In this document: positions 23,596 to 36,500 of the stretch, piece after piece | Layout of the letters: each line of letters starts with the position of its first letter | Position numbering within the stretch: position 1 is the first letter of the stretch | Origin: Scortum barcoo | Taxonomy: Eukaryota; Chordata; Actinopteri; Centrarchiformes; Terapontidae | Assembly (NCBI GenBank): GCA_023238725.1 | Contig: CM041541.1 | Location: forward strand, 10,688,044-10,752,043 | Direction of reading: 5' to 3' | DNA: 64,000 bases | Position numbers and translations under genes: made by a program | The notes under the pieces: generated by a model | What the model was told of the DNA's origin: nothing | The model's database searches: none | The model's input: only the letters and a program-made list of their open reading frames with translations

Positions 23596-26500
23596 CTGCA
23601 ACCAAAGCCACAGAGAGAGAGAGGAACAGAGAGCAGCTTGTTAGCTTGTTACCGATGCAGGGGGAAAAAGAAGTTTGTTTTGTCGATTGGGCTAAATGTT
23701 GCTGTTAGCTAGTGAGTGCTGAGCCACTAATGCACACGCAATTAGTATATGTGTAACTAATTCATAATCAGCATTTTCAGCAGCACTCCTAATGACTTCA
23801 GCTGCGCCATGAATAAGTAGAGCCTGCAGATGGATCTGTTGAAACAGCACGAGAGGGAGGGAGGGAAGTGTGGGGGGAGAAAAGCAGCACACAAAAACAT
23901 GTGCTGTAAAACGATAGCTAAATTAGATGAATCGCAGCCTCTCATCTGAAATCAGGCTCGCAGAATTGCCAAAGCATAGCTGCACGGTGAAAAATGAAAT
24001 CACTCTGGATGTACACTGGCCTATTTTGTTTTTATCTGCAAGCTTTTTTTTTTAAATGGTTTGATTATTTCAACCTGATTGCCACAAATTGACATAATGT
24101 ATGCTTTCAGCTGGTGTTTTGTGTACTCCACACATGCTTGCACACAAAAAAAAGCCATTAGAGGAGACGTACTTCTTCATCACTGTTGCAGGATCAACTG
24201 TGTTTCTGTTGCCTGCTTGCTTAACTAATACCACAGCTCCGTTCTCAAGAGAAGAGCTTTTCAAAAGGCAAGTGTTGCTTTCTCGTAGGTAATTGGGAGC
24301 TGCGCGTTCTGGTGATTAGCGCGAGGAGAAATATTTGAGACGGAGACTTGTTTCAGAGTTTCGCTAAAGTGGTTCAGCTTAATAATGTTTTGGGAGGAAA
24401 AAAGGAAACAAGACGCGACAAAATTGCTGCCAAATTGCTGCAGCCTTCGAATGCCTTTTTACATTTTGTGATAGAAGGCGGGGAGATGTGTTGAAGCAGT
24501 TATTAAATAAATAACTGCAGAACATGTCCCCGGAAAAGTGGTTTTTAATGCTAAAAATGGAAAGGCCTATCAGTACAGTGTCAGTCTGTTTTTTTAATGG
24601 ACATTTGCTTCTTACGTCAAATAATTTGGTAATAATTCCTAAAATAAAATTTTAGATTTAAGACAAGTAAAAGCACCAAATATTACGCCTTAACATGCAT
24701 TTAAATATGAAGCTCCAGCCCAGCAGTCAGACTCCTTTTCACAGCTCTGCAACTGTTGATTTTTTTTTTTTTTGACAATAGTTTCAGATGGCCTCCCTCC
24801 ACTGAGACAGAGGCAACTGTCTAAGATGTCTAGATGAATCAGTGTTTGGCCAAGAGGGGGAGTTACACCGTGATGAGCCACCAGTCATCTGTCTTACTGT
24901 CACACCTGCATGTGCACGCGCATGTGTATATCCCTGTGTGTGTGTGTATCACATGTGTGTTTTTTTGCGAGCTAACAGACACGCATGAGATTAATGAATG
25001 GCTCAGGAGACGCGCAGGGGTGTGTTTTTTTGTGTGTCATCGTGAGAGTGTGTGTGTGTGTGCTTGGTGAGACAGATGGTAAAGTATGAGTCACGACTCG
25101 GGGGCACGACACCAGCTGGCACACCGTGGGTCTGTCTCCCCCACCACCACCACCCCCATCCTCAATCTTCCACCCCGTCTTCTCTGTCTCCACTGTTTCC
25201 CCTCTTCCTTCATCTCAGCAGGGTGGATGTGTGTGTGTGTGTGTTGGGCTGGAGGGGCTGGGCGCCTTGTGACACATGACAGAGGTGGGCCTGAATTAGG
25301 GATGTGCCTGCAGGGTGGGGGGTTGATGGGTGGGGGAGGTCTGGTGGTGGTGGGAGGTGGGAAATCAGGGTGGAGGGAGGGATACTGTATTTACTGTCTG
25401 TCCAGCTGAGACCTGATTAAGTTGACACCGCCTGGCCCTCTGCTCCCTCACACACACACATACAATGACCAAGACACACACTATTTTATACACATTAAGG
25501 CAAAATACCCCAGGTGAAGCGGGCTGTCTTTCTGTCCTTTCATAATGAACCTATACACGATTCAAGAGGTCATATATTTAAAAAACTTGCTGTATTGTGA
25601 TAAATTTTCAAATTTTCAGCTTTGTTAATAAAAAACTAAATACCATTTACAGATAAACAAAAGTCCACATGCCTGGCAGAAAATACAAATACAGTTGAAA
25701 TTAAATTAAATAAATCTAACACTATATAAATGTGACTTTTTAAATCTTGGTACTAATTTTTTTCAATTCAATTCAAAAAATTATTAGTGTCTGCAGCCAG
25801 GTTTTTAGTGTTTTGCACACAAATAATACATTTTCAACAACAAATATGGATGCTATCATGTTTTATTTGGTGAAAGTACTCAGAAATGTGAGATATACTA
25901 ACATTATATAAAACTATGCTTCTTACAGCGTAATAGCTTCGAGATGACCTTTTCACCCACATGTTCACCTGGGGTGCCCGGCCTTAAACGCTGTGGTGGC
26001 TCCTGCAGACGATATCACTCAGAGATCCCAGAGGTGTCAGCGACGGCCACATCGCAGACGGAGGGGTTTAATTAAAACGGGAGTAAAGATTTTTGTGTCT
26101 GAGTCGGGGGCTGATGCTTTTTTTGTCGCGAATAACGGTCGCTGAATGTTTGATGATTTTGTCACCGGTGCCACATTTAAGGAGGCCGGCAAATTAACAT
26201 TTTGCTGTGGTTCATAATTAAACAGGAGCCAGGGCGGCTAATTTAGAAGAGGAATCGCAGGCGAATTACATCAGATCCACTCTTCAAAGTGACAAAGCTG
26301 AGCACCTCTGCACCTCTGTTTAAGATTAGGAGGATATTTTCTGCTTTGTAAGACAGTAAACAGGAAGCAGCAGGGGACAGATCCATTTCTGAAAACCCTT
26401 TAAAGATGAGTATGCTGGGAGTAAAAATAAGTGCATGACACTGTCTCCCTCCAGCTCCTGATTACATTTTTAAGAATGACTTTCAAACTGATATCGTGTG

Positions 26501-29500
26501 TGGCAAACTGCTCTGCTGGTCAGTTTGCGCTGCTCAAGGACACTCGGTGCTCGGGTCGTAGGGATCAGACCGGGATTCATCTGGTTTACAGGATACGCTT
26601 TCCAATCACCGGGCCAGGGCGAGGCTTTATTTACAGAAACACACAGGCCTGTATTTTGGGTCACGGTGGCTTTGGAAATTCCCCAAAGACATTTTCTCTG
26701 TAAAATGTCCAACGAACCAAAACTTTTTTTAACATAAATGTTTTATACGCCTTACCAAATCACTCTTTGAAAGATTGATATATCATTATTGGTCAAAAAA
26801 GATCAACTAATTACATTTTAGTTATGTTTCAGTTACCAAAAAGACCTGTTTTTTTCCGACCAAAATAATGCAAAAAGCTACTGATGTATGAAGCACCAAC
26901 AAATCTGAGTGTGGTTTATTATGGAGAGGTAGCCAAAAACTCTAAAGTTCAAATTAATATTCTATACCAGTGATGTGTGACATCGCTAATGGCTTCCACA
27001 ACCATTTAACACCTCTGTCCCAGTGTGAAAGCAGCCTCCAAATCAAGGCCACGCAACGCCATGCGAGGAGACGCACTATTAATATGCTGCGCGGCGCCTG
27101 ATGTGGGCATGGAGCAGAGTGAGCGCCCTTTGGATTCCCACTGAAAGCCTGAGCAGGTTGGGTCTTGTGTGTGTTGCACATTAGTAATCCTGCCAGCACA
27201 CTTTTAAACTGGGTCAGTACCAAACACATTTGGGTGTGTTACCAGCATCTCGTAGCGTGTCTTTACTGAACCAAACTGTGTACAAAACACAACGGGGAAA
27301 CATAGCCTGCTGTGCAGGTGGAAGTGCTTCCAATAACTGTTGGAGAATTGAAGAAAAACATATAAGGGAGAGGAAAGGAGGGAGAGATGTGTTTTGACAG
27401 ACCTGTCACAGTGGTTGCACTTAAAAGGCTTGGCGCCGGTGTGTTTGCGGTAGTGCCTCGTCAGCTCTCGTCGCTCCGGGCGAATCGCCACTCGCAGCCC
27501 TCCCACGAGCACTTGTACGGCTTCTCACCTGGGGGATGAAAAAAAAAGAAAGAAAGAAAAAAAAACATGCATAAGCACCTGTTTAATCGCTCATCCACCA
27601 ATCACACGCTTATTTGTCTGCGCCCTTCTGAGGTTAAAAAAAAAAAACAACAAACCTCTGTGGCGACTGGTGTGGAGTTGTGAATTCAAAACGCTCTGTG
27701 CCTTCAGGCTGGTGTCTGGTATAGTTTGCTAATTTGAGGCCTACGTGTAGAGATTCTCATTTAAAGATTATATCCCACATATTGTGATTCAACTGGAGTT
27801 TGGGTTATATTTCACTGATGGAGATCCCTTTGCTTCTCCCCCTTTTTTTTTAGGAGCTGAAAAAGAGAGCGGGGCGATGTTTAACACCGAGATGGAGAAG
27901 CTCCCACTGGTCTCCAATCTTGCTGAACACGCAGAAGAGGAGTAGAGGGCAGAGAGAAGTGGAGCGAGAGAAGAAGTGGAGAGGCAGGGGAGAAGCAAGG
28001 GGGGGGATTAGAGGCAAGGTGGATGAGAGAGCGAGAAGAGGAGGTGATATGAGACCAGGAGAGGGAAAAGTGGAGTAGGAGAGAAGTGCTGCAGAAGTGG
28101 ATTAAGGCAGAGGAGGCTGCAGATACGCCGGCAGGAGAAAGTGGGAGAGGAGGAGGAGGAGGGGGGGAGTGATAATTAGGCCAGTCACACGGCATAATGG
28201 CGAGGAAACCACAATCTGCCAGCTGCGTCCAGCTTTCGAAAGATGTCACCTGCATCAGTCACATCCCATCTGGACCGGCGGCTCGGACGCAGTCACACTG
28301 ACACACTGACCAGCTCTGCTTGAGTGGCTTCGGCACAAAAACGGGCTTGATTTGTTGAATGTGATTATCAAAAGGGGGACACAATCAATGGCTCGACAGG
28401 CTTTGTAAAGACAGTCAAGACTGAGGAGAGCGCTTGAATAAGGACAGTGGTGGTTTGGTGCCATTATCTGTACCAGCTGTTGTGGAAATCCTCTGATTGT
28501 GCACAGATTTGGTCATGGGGCAGAAGCTAAAAAACAAATCAATAATGTATACAGTACTTTTGTGTTCCAATTAAAGGTACATTTCTTTCTTTTTTCAGTG
28601 TTAAATCCCACTAACATGGAGCGCAATTTAATGTCACGGCCGTCCTAAAATGCAAAGCTGAATGGCACGAACCAGGACAAATGAGAAAATAATACTAATC
28701 CGGTGACATGTGACCCGCTAAAGTGCTTTCTATCAAAATAACATGCAGCGAGCAGCCATGCTCCCAAGCACTTCATTAACAGGTATCATGTATGGTTTGC
28801 CTGGTGAGAAACACAGGTGCATTAGGTTACAGCCGTGATGAGGTGATAAATGAACAAGTGAGAAAAGAATGAGTTCCAGTAAACAGTCATGGTGGTCCGC
28901 AGTCACATCACCAGTCAATATAAATTGATGACACTTTTTTGGGGGGGGTTATTTGGACTTTTCTCCCATTTTACAGCATCAATTTGACATTAAAAATGTC
29001 TACTATGATTTAATATTCATAGCAGGTTAACAATGTTCAGTAAACACTTTTCTGCAAATGATAACGTTAAGGTGTAACATTTGGTTTAAAGACCTTAAGT
29101 ATGAGCCCAGTCCCCTCTTATCCATCCATGCATGTCCCCGTTGTGGACACGTATCCCTTCTTACTGCCTCACTTCCCAGAAACACCCAGAGCAGCAGGTC
29201 TGGGCCATCCCGCTCTGGCCAATGAAATTCCCGGGAGGCAGGGATGCCTGAAGTGTTGCCTAGCAACGGGAGCGAGGGGGTGGGTGTGTATGTGTGTGTG
29301 TGCGTTGGGGGAGGTGTGTGTGTGTGTGGGGGGGTGCACTGAAACATGAGGAGGCAGTAGTCAGTGCAGCTGGCTGGATCTGGCAACGGCACGCCGCCAT
29401 GCCACCGGCCAATTACGACGAGCACGCTGGCAGCGTACGGAGGCAGTTGCCTAGCGACGGTGATTAACCGTAGAGCTGTACAGGGGCAAGAGGGGGGAGG

Positions 29501-30507
29501 GAGGGCCGGGGCTGGGGTGGTGGTGGTGGTAGTAGTGGTAGTGCAGGAGGAGGAGAGGGAAGGGGGGGGGGCACTAAGAGACCAGAGCCTGCAGCAGTAC
29601 ATAACCACTCAGCTACCGACTCCTCCAAAGATACGCTGCCCCCCGTTGCCTAGCAACAGAGCCCCCCTGCCCACACCATCCTCCTCCTCTCTCCTCTCCC
29701 TCAAGATGCCCTCGTACAAACAGGCAAGGAGAGCAGGTGCCTTCTTAAAAATACACTCGCGCACAAACTGGACGAGGGAGCTCACTTTTTAAAAAACAAT
29801 CGTACACACAGTCGGACTGATTGGCAGTTCAAAATGGCAATCAGTAACCTAATCCACCAGATTAGCCCGAACTCGGCAGCATAATCTGATTATGCTCTGT
29901 TACTTTTGGATTACTTTGCCTGTAAAACATATAATGTAGATTATGGAGCTAAGTGGATTATTTCTCCTGATTTAAAGAATCAGGATTGTGGACTGTGCTG
30001 TTGTTGAAAAGCACAATTCATTCTGCACGATTAAATAACATCCCCATTAGCTGACACCATTCACTCATTTCAGGCAAAAGTGATGTGCGATCAAAATGCT
30101 TTTTTTCTTTTACTTTTTTTTTTTTTTTTTGGAGTAATCAAATAAACCATCACATATTTCTCATCCGTAATCTGATAACTGGGTGTTTCCTGAGTCACTG
30201 TAATCCCATTATGTGTAATCTATGACTTCCGAATGCTCTCTCTCGCCTCACACACGCGCGCACATACACGCTCACTCCAGCCTCTCAGGTGCCAGTGTTG
30301 AAGTTAATTGCATTCCCTCCATTAGCCAGAGCTGAGGCAGGGCATCCGGGTCTCAGAGGTCATTAGAGGCTCTCGGAGAACGCTTTGCAGGCTCCTGCAC
30401 ACAGCGAGCACTGCAGGCTTTCGGAGAGGAGCGAGAGAGGAAGAGGAAGAGAAAGAAGCAGGTTAAGGGAGCGAGATGAAAGATGGGGGAACTGATGGAG
30501 AAGTATG

Positions 30508-30556
<49 letters not shown>

Positions 30557-33500
30557 CGGGGATGATGGAAAACGAGGCCTGAAAGTATTTTGTTATCTCG
30601 CAAGAGTAAATGACAAGCAGACGGCGGGCCGAGCTGTCAGACTGAAACATTTAAATCCATCATTTCGTTGTTTTAAAGCTTTAAAAACGGGACCTGCGTG
30701 GATTTGAGTGACCGTGTCTTTGTCAGTCTGTGAAGCTGACATTCGCTTAGTGAGTTTATTATTATTACCCACAACTGTGTCGCTGTTATCAGCAAACACA
30801 ATTGCATTTGAATACTACTCGGCATCCTCCTAATAGGACAAAATATCTTTAGAAGTGTGCTAAAATGGGTCATATTTCTTAGAAAACGTCAAGTGTACAT
30901 AAAAGTTAATGTTAATGTTGTATTTTATCTGACATGATGGAAAGAACAAGGCCCAAAGTATGTGGACACATGAACATCACATATGTAAGTGTTAAATATG
31001 TTGTTCCAAAACTAATGTACCTATATAGTGTAGATATGTGGGGTTGTAAAAACCATATGTATCTTGTTTAATACAGTGGCGCCATATGCAGGCCTGAAGT
31101 TTAATTTATAGAAAACAAGTGCTACAGCATTCATGAAAAATTCAGAAAGGGTGGCAAAAGAGCAGAGCGGTAAAATAAGAGTGTGAGGGAAGCAGACGTG
31201 TTGTGAAAAGACTGATAGAGGATTAAATAAGGGGAGAAGTGGAGAGAGGAAAAAGAGTAGAAATAGAGGAAGAGCGAAGAGAAAGCAGATGAGGAGCAAA
31301 GGGAGAGAGAGAGAGCGAGAGCGAGGAGAGAGACGGCAGAATAACCCGACAGTCCTCGTGTTTTACCCGTTCCCTCACCCTGCCCAAAATCTAATTGTAC
31401 CATTCCTTATCTGCCATAAGCCTATTCACAAAAAACTCTACAGGGCACTGTCATTTCAACTCAGCCCGTCTAATTCCAGATTAAATCGTTGCCTTTTCTC
31501 CGTCGGTAATTTATGGAAATAACAACTAAGAAAAAGAGGATTTGAGTAATGACATCTTTAAACTTGTCAGGATAATGGCTCAGTGAATGGGGGAGCCTGT
31601 GGCACTGCTGTCTTTTTCTGAAGAGGGTCGCTCCACTGTACCTCCCCCATTCCTGCCTTCTGTCTTCGTCTACTCTTTGTTTCGCTCCACGTCACTCTCT
31701 CCTCTTCCTCTGCCTTTTCTTCAGCTTTTGTGTTTCCTTTTGTCATCTTGTGTCGACATCCCCCCCTTTATCACTCCACCTTCCTGGTTTGAATAACAAG
31801 ACAGATGTTCTTTGGCTGGATGCTTTTATCTAAATCACCTTATAAGTGACGAGGATGAGCTTAAGGGGGGTGTTCCTCGAGAAACTGAACCTCTTACGGT
31901 GCCATTGTGTGTCATTTAATCAGTATCATGTCAATTTTTAAACAATTTGCTGGATAGTAAAGATATTCCATATCAGCTTACAACCACAACAGTTTCTAAA
32001 AGGTGACATTTTGATCTGACAAGGATTTTTTTTCCAGGTACACCAGCGCATAGTGCGATAAAGTCCTGAAACAATTAGTTGATCAGTTGATAAGTCAGAG
32101 AATCAATTGAGCAAAAAAAATGCTTAACATTTGCTGATTCCAGCTTCTTAAATCTGAGAATTGGCTGCTCACGTGTATCTGTTTTATATCATTATAAACT
32201 CCATTATAAAGTCCATTAAACTGTTGCATAAATGTAGGATATGAGGACGTCACCTTAGGCTCTGGGAAATTGTGATTTTCTGACATTTGACAAACAGATT
32301 TTTAATTACTTGGATAAAATGACACAATGACATTATGCTGATGTGAAGCAGATATAAAGTTTAACATGTCCACCATCATAGTGTCACCATGCTAACAGTT
32401 GCACTAAAGGAAAGCCAAAGCTGCTGTAAATGTCGTTAGTTTTGCAGGTATTTGGTCAATGTTGACTCGATGTTGGTGCTGGTGGAAAGGTCAAAGGATC
32501 AGCAGAGTCAGTATGATTTATCTTGCATCCTTATATATACAAAGCTGTGCTCAAAATAAAACATGTCACACACAGAATAAAACATAAGTGAATGTTTTGT
32601 TGGTCATTCCAGCCTTATGACAAATCCAAATATTGGATAATTGAGATGATGAATTGAGATGATCCCTTTGCTTGCGTGGATGTTGTGATTGGACAGCATC
32701 TGTGGCAGCGCTCTCCCAGAGCCGGCCCAGTTGGCGTGGAGTTTAAGCACAGGGGCCACACTGGGGAAATCAATGATGGCATGTCTGTGCCCTTTGTTCC
32801 GGTCAGGCTGATGCCTAAACCTGCGGCGCGCACCATCGAGGGTGTGATCACACATGCGGGGTGTTTTCTTCCTTCTTCATATACAGCGGCTGACAAGTTG
32901 ATTTTATTTATATCCACACCCGAGCTTCTGAATTGAACAGCTCTCGTGATCTGTCAGCCATTAAGTTCAGTGATTTAGATTGCGGGTAACAAGAAAATCT
33001 AATTTGAGCCTCTGTAACTTCATTTGGGATGATGGACGCTCTTTGCTGTACCTCTGTGGGTCAAAAGAAGCAGCTATACGTATTAGTGGTCCACCATACA
33101 TTTAATCTGCTGCTTTCCAAGCATAAGTGATGGCTACCTATCAGATTCATCTGAGGGTGGAGGGGGGGTAGAGACCTACATTTTCCAGTTACAATTACAA
33201 TAATTATTACAATTATTTCTAGCAGGATTCAAAGCGCACTGTTCACACCTTCCAAAGTTGACCCGAAAGAGGAAACACTCAATGAGCACCTCTAATGTGT
33301 TTGGTGTGAATGAGACCTGAAGGCAAAGTGATGCTGCACCCTGCTAATTCATCACAGCAAACACAGACGCCAACTATTTTTATTCTCCTGTTCCCATCTT
33401 AAGTGAGCGCACAGATGGCATCCCTCACGACCTGTTAGATTATAACACGCAGTTATTATTTGAAGCACATTTTCCTTTAAACACCTTTGCAAAAACCAGG

Positions 33501-36500
33501 CAGCCTCCAACCTTACGTGGTGAACCACTGACCTAGACTTATAGAATGCACAGAGGACGGGAGGGCCTGAAATAAACCGGGGAAATGGCAGCCTATCCAG
33601 GTCAATCCATCCATCACCGCGCAGTTACTCAGACGGAGGACAGCTCTCCGACAGGGGTCTGAGTGGTTTGGGATTGAGATGGAGGAGTGGGAGAGTTATA
33701 GCTCCTGAACCCTTCCCCCACCTTTCCTTCTTGAGAAGAACCTTGACAAGGAGCAGGAGGAGGAGAAGAGCTCAGGTAGAAAGAGAAGTGGGATTTCTTA
33801 AATGAGCTCATCTTTACCTCGCACGGTGATGTGGTAGCCTGCTCTGTTTTTTCCCTTTACATTTCCTATCACTTTATGTGCATTTCATATTTGCTCTGAG
33901 AATGTAAAGCAGGTGTTTTTTTCCTCAAATATCTTGAGTAAGGTTAGCTTTAAATTCAGAAAGCTCACTGAAAGGATAACAAAATAAAAGTAGTCCTCTC
34001 ACAGACCATACGTAGATGAAATTGTTGATACCAGCATGCAATGGAAGCAAAAAAAATATTGTTTATGTCCTCTCATGGCTCAAAAGAATAATCCAGAAGC
34101 ATGCTGTCATATAGTGAACATGTCTGATTGAGTGGCTGAAAGGGTCTGCACACCCAAATTGACAGAAAGTGCGATGAATTTGATTCTTTCGGCCTCCGTG
34201 TCCAGGACATACATTCTGCCTGTGTCTTCAACAGTCACTTGGCTTCAGGATTGAGTCTTTTCGGCCTGTCACCAGCAATGAGTGTCAATCAGTTTTATTA
34301 CCAGCAGGTGTATCTAGTGGCTACCTCTGCTAAAAGAGGTGTCCTCGGAGCTGCCTCGCTGAAAGTCTCACAGGGTCGTTTACGGACATTATTATCTGGA
34401 AGCTCCCCTGACTAATATGCTCATATTCACAAATCTGTGCAGCTTCTTCCAATTTATAAGCAAATTGAAAGATTTAAAGAGGGATTATGTTTGTTTTAAT
34501 GACCAACTATCATTGTGGTTGCAAAAACACTTTTAATACTGCTTCTTTTTTTACTTATTCTACTAATACGGGTACAACTGCATCTAAAAAAATCTAAAAA
34601 AATCAATCTTTTCTCACCTGTGTGTGTCCTCTGATGGGCCTTTAGGTGGGAGCTCTTGGTGTACACCTTCCTGCAGCCGTTGAATTGACAGCGGTGGATC
34701 CTCTTCTTGTTCTCCGGTAGCTCCCCGACCCCGATCACACATGCAGGCCCCTCCTCTTCGTCCTTCATCCGCACGGGGAGCGCGTGTGCCGCCACCAGCC
34801 GGGCTGCGCTGAGCCCCACCTTCCTGGCCACCAGCTTCAGGGTGAGCGTCCCGTCGGCCGAGGCCGTCAGCGTCTGGTTGGGTTTGACGAGGTGCCGGCC
34901 CAGCTCCGGCGACGATGGCGGCGTCAGGGAGGTGACGGCACTCAGCTGGGCCTGGTGGACGCCTTCCATCCCTTCCGCGTTTTCCAACCCCTGGCCCTTG
35001 GGTTTGAGGTCTTTTTTCATCGTGCCGGCGGAGGGGAAAGTCTTCCGTGTCGGGCAGAGGATCACTGGCGGTGGGCTCGGGGGCTCGGGGAGGCTGGGCA
35101 CGCTGGGGAGCAGGGCGTCTGTCAGCTCCTCCTCGCCGTCCTCCTTCAGGTAGGCCGGAGTTAGGAGGCCGTCCAGGTCTTGGTCAAACAGCTCCGACAG
35201 ACGTTTGGGCTCTGTTTGCAGATAACGCTCCAACTCCAGGCAGGTCTGCAAGAGAGACAGCAAAAGAGAAGACTCCATTTAGACTCAATTCAGGTGAGTT
35301 CACGGATTTGCGCCGGAAAATGCCCACCCTCACTCTCAAATCCCACTTGACAATTTCAACAGCCGTCAGATCATCCGATATGCCTTTACACGCCGCGGAG
35401 AGAAAATCTGCATGGTGCCATCCACTCACCCAGATAGGCAACTTAGCGGCTCTGCCAGCTGTCACAAGTGCACACGCACAGATAGCCACAAAGACAGCCA
35501 GGATTACCTGATTACACACTGATTGATTGCAACCGCTGCAGCGTGCAATGAAAAGCGAGGCGAGTGGAAAGCAGGAGAAGTCCTAAACTGTACAGAAATC
35601 CTATCAAACAACATTTTATAGAGCTTTGACAAGCCATGTGTGCACCTGCTTCCGCTGAGCCAAGATAGGAAGATTTATTCAGCTGTAGTTATGGTCTGGT
35701 TCATCCCTATTACTCCAAACACCTCTCCCCACGGAGAGCAAATAAAAGGCTACATCCCCGATTTCTGCAAACTGGCATCCTGAGAAGTCTATTACTTTAC
35801 AAGGAGCTGGCAAGGGTCTAAGAGGAGAGCCAGCGAGGGGGAGAGACGCTCCATGTCCAAGGATGAAGCTATTATGTTTGAATGGACGGCGCTAGTTTGA
35901 TCCCAGGGATCGTTGCGTTTCGCTTGTAGCCGCTAACCCATTTTGACAGCCGAGATGGAGGCTAGCTGCTCCGCTGGGCGCGTGCTACTCGCCACTTCAT
36001 TTGTGTGTAAATAGGCACTGACAGACAGAGTAGCTAGTTCCATTATCAGGAATAAGGTTGTACAGACTGAACACATCAGAGACATTTACAATCTTAGTCA
36101 CCCCCCCACACACACGCCCCTTTCCTTGTTTGCACCTTCTAAAAATAAAACCGCACCTTTTTTTTTCTTTTTTTTTGGAGGGTGGCGTCTGTTGCTAAGG
36201 GAGTGCGGTTCCTCCTGTAAGTTGTCTTCTTCCAGGAACAGAAAAGGGATTTGGAGATACTGAATATTTGCATACTGACATCAAATTAAAAAGCTGCTCG
36301 AGACCACATCAATAGTGAGAGTTGAAGATGATGCGCCGTGCGTCCTCCCGCCACTGTACGCCTACAAGTTTTTATTTTTTTCCCCGTGATGGCTTTGAAA
36401 AATAACTGCTTTCGTGCATTATGTGAGGGGTCTCTGCTGTTTTCTTGATGGCTGCGGCCAGCGAATCATGAATTAAATGAGGAGGGTTTGTTTTTTGCCT

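Larger units (their letters stand above)
27529..34617 (-). other. klf7: klf7 intron 2
   Basis: No extra exon. It holds a polypurine tract (27921-28170), a three-member X-box cluster (29255-29657), a (GA)21 run (30512-30553), a SINE-like tail (about 31800-31860) and a teleost dispersed repeat (about 32060-32300). Confidence 0.7.

Noticed and set aside
29027..29792. 193- and 142-codon frames on both strands
   Set aside because: Translations of GGT/TG low-complexity DNA; mirror frames on opposite strands.
34707..35511. Plus-strand frames over klf7 exon 2
   Set aside because: Antisense shadows of a GC-rich coding exon.
35184..35519. 111-codon minus-strand frame with a signal-peptide-like start
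   Set aside because: Begins in intron 1 and reads klf7 exon 2 out of frame; no conserved sequence, likely chance.
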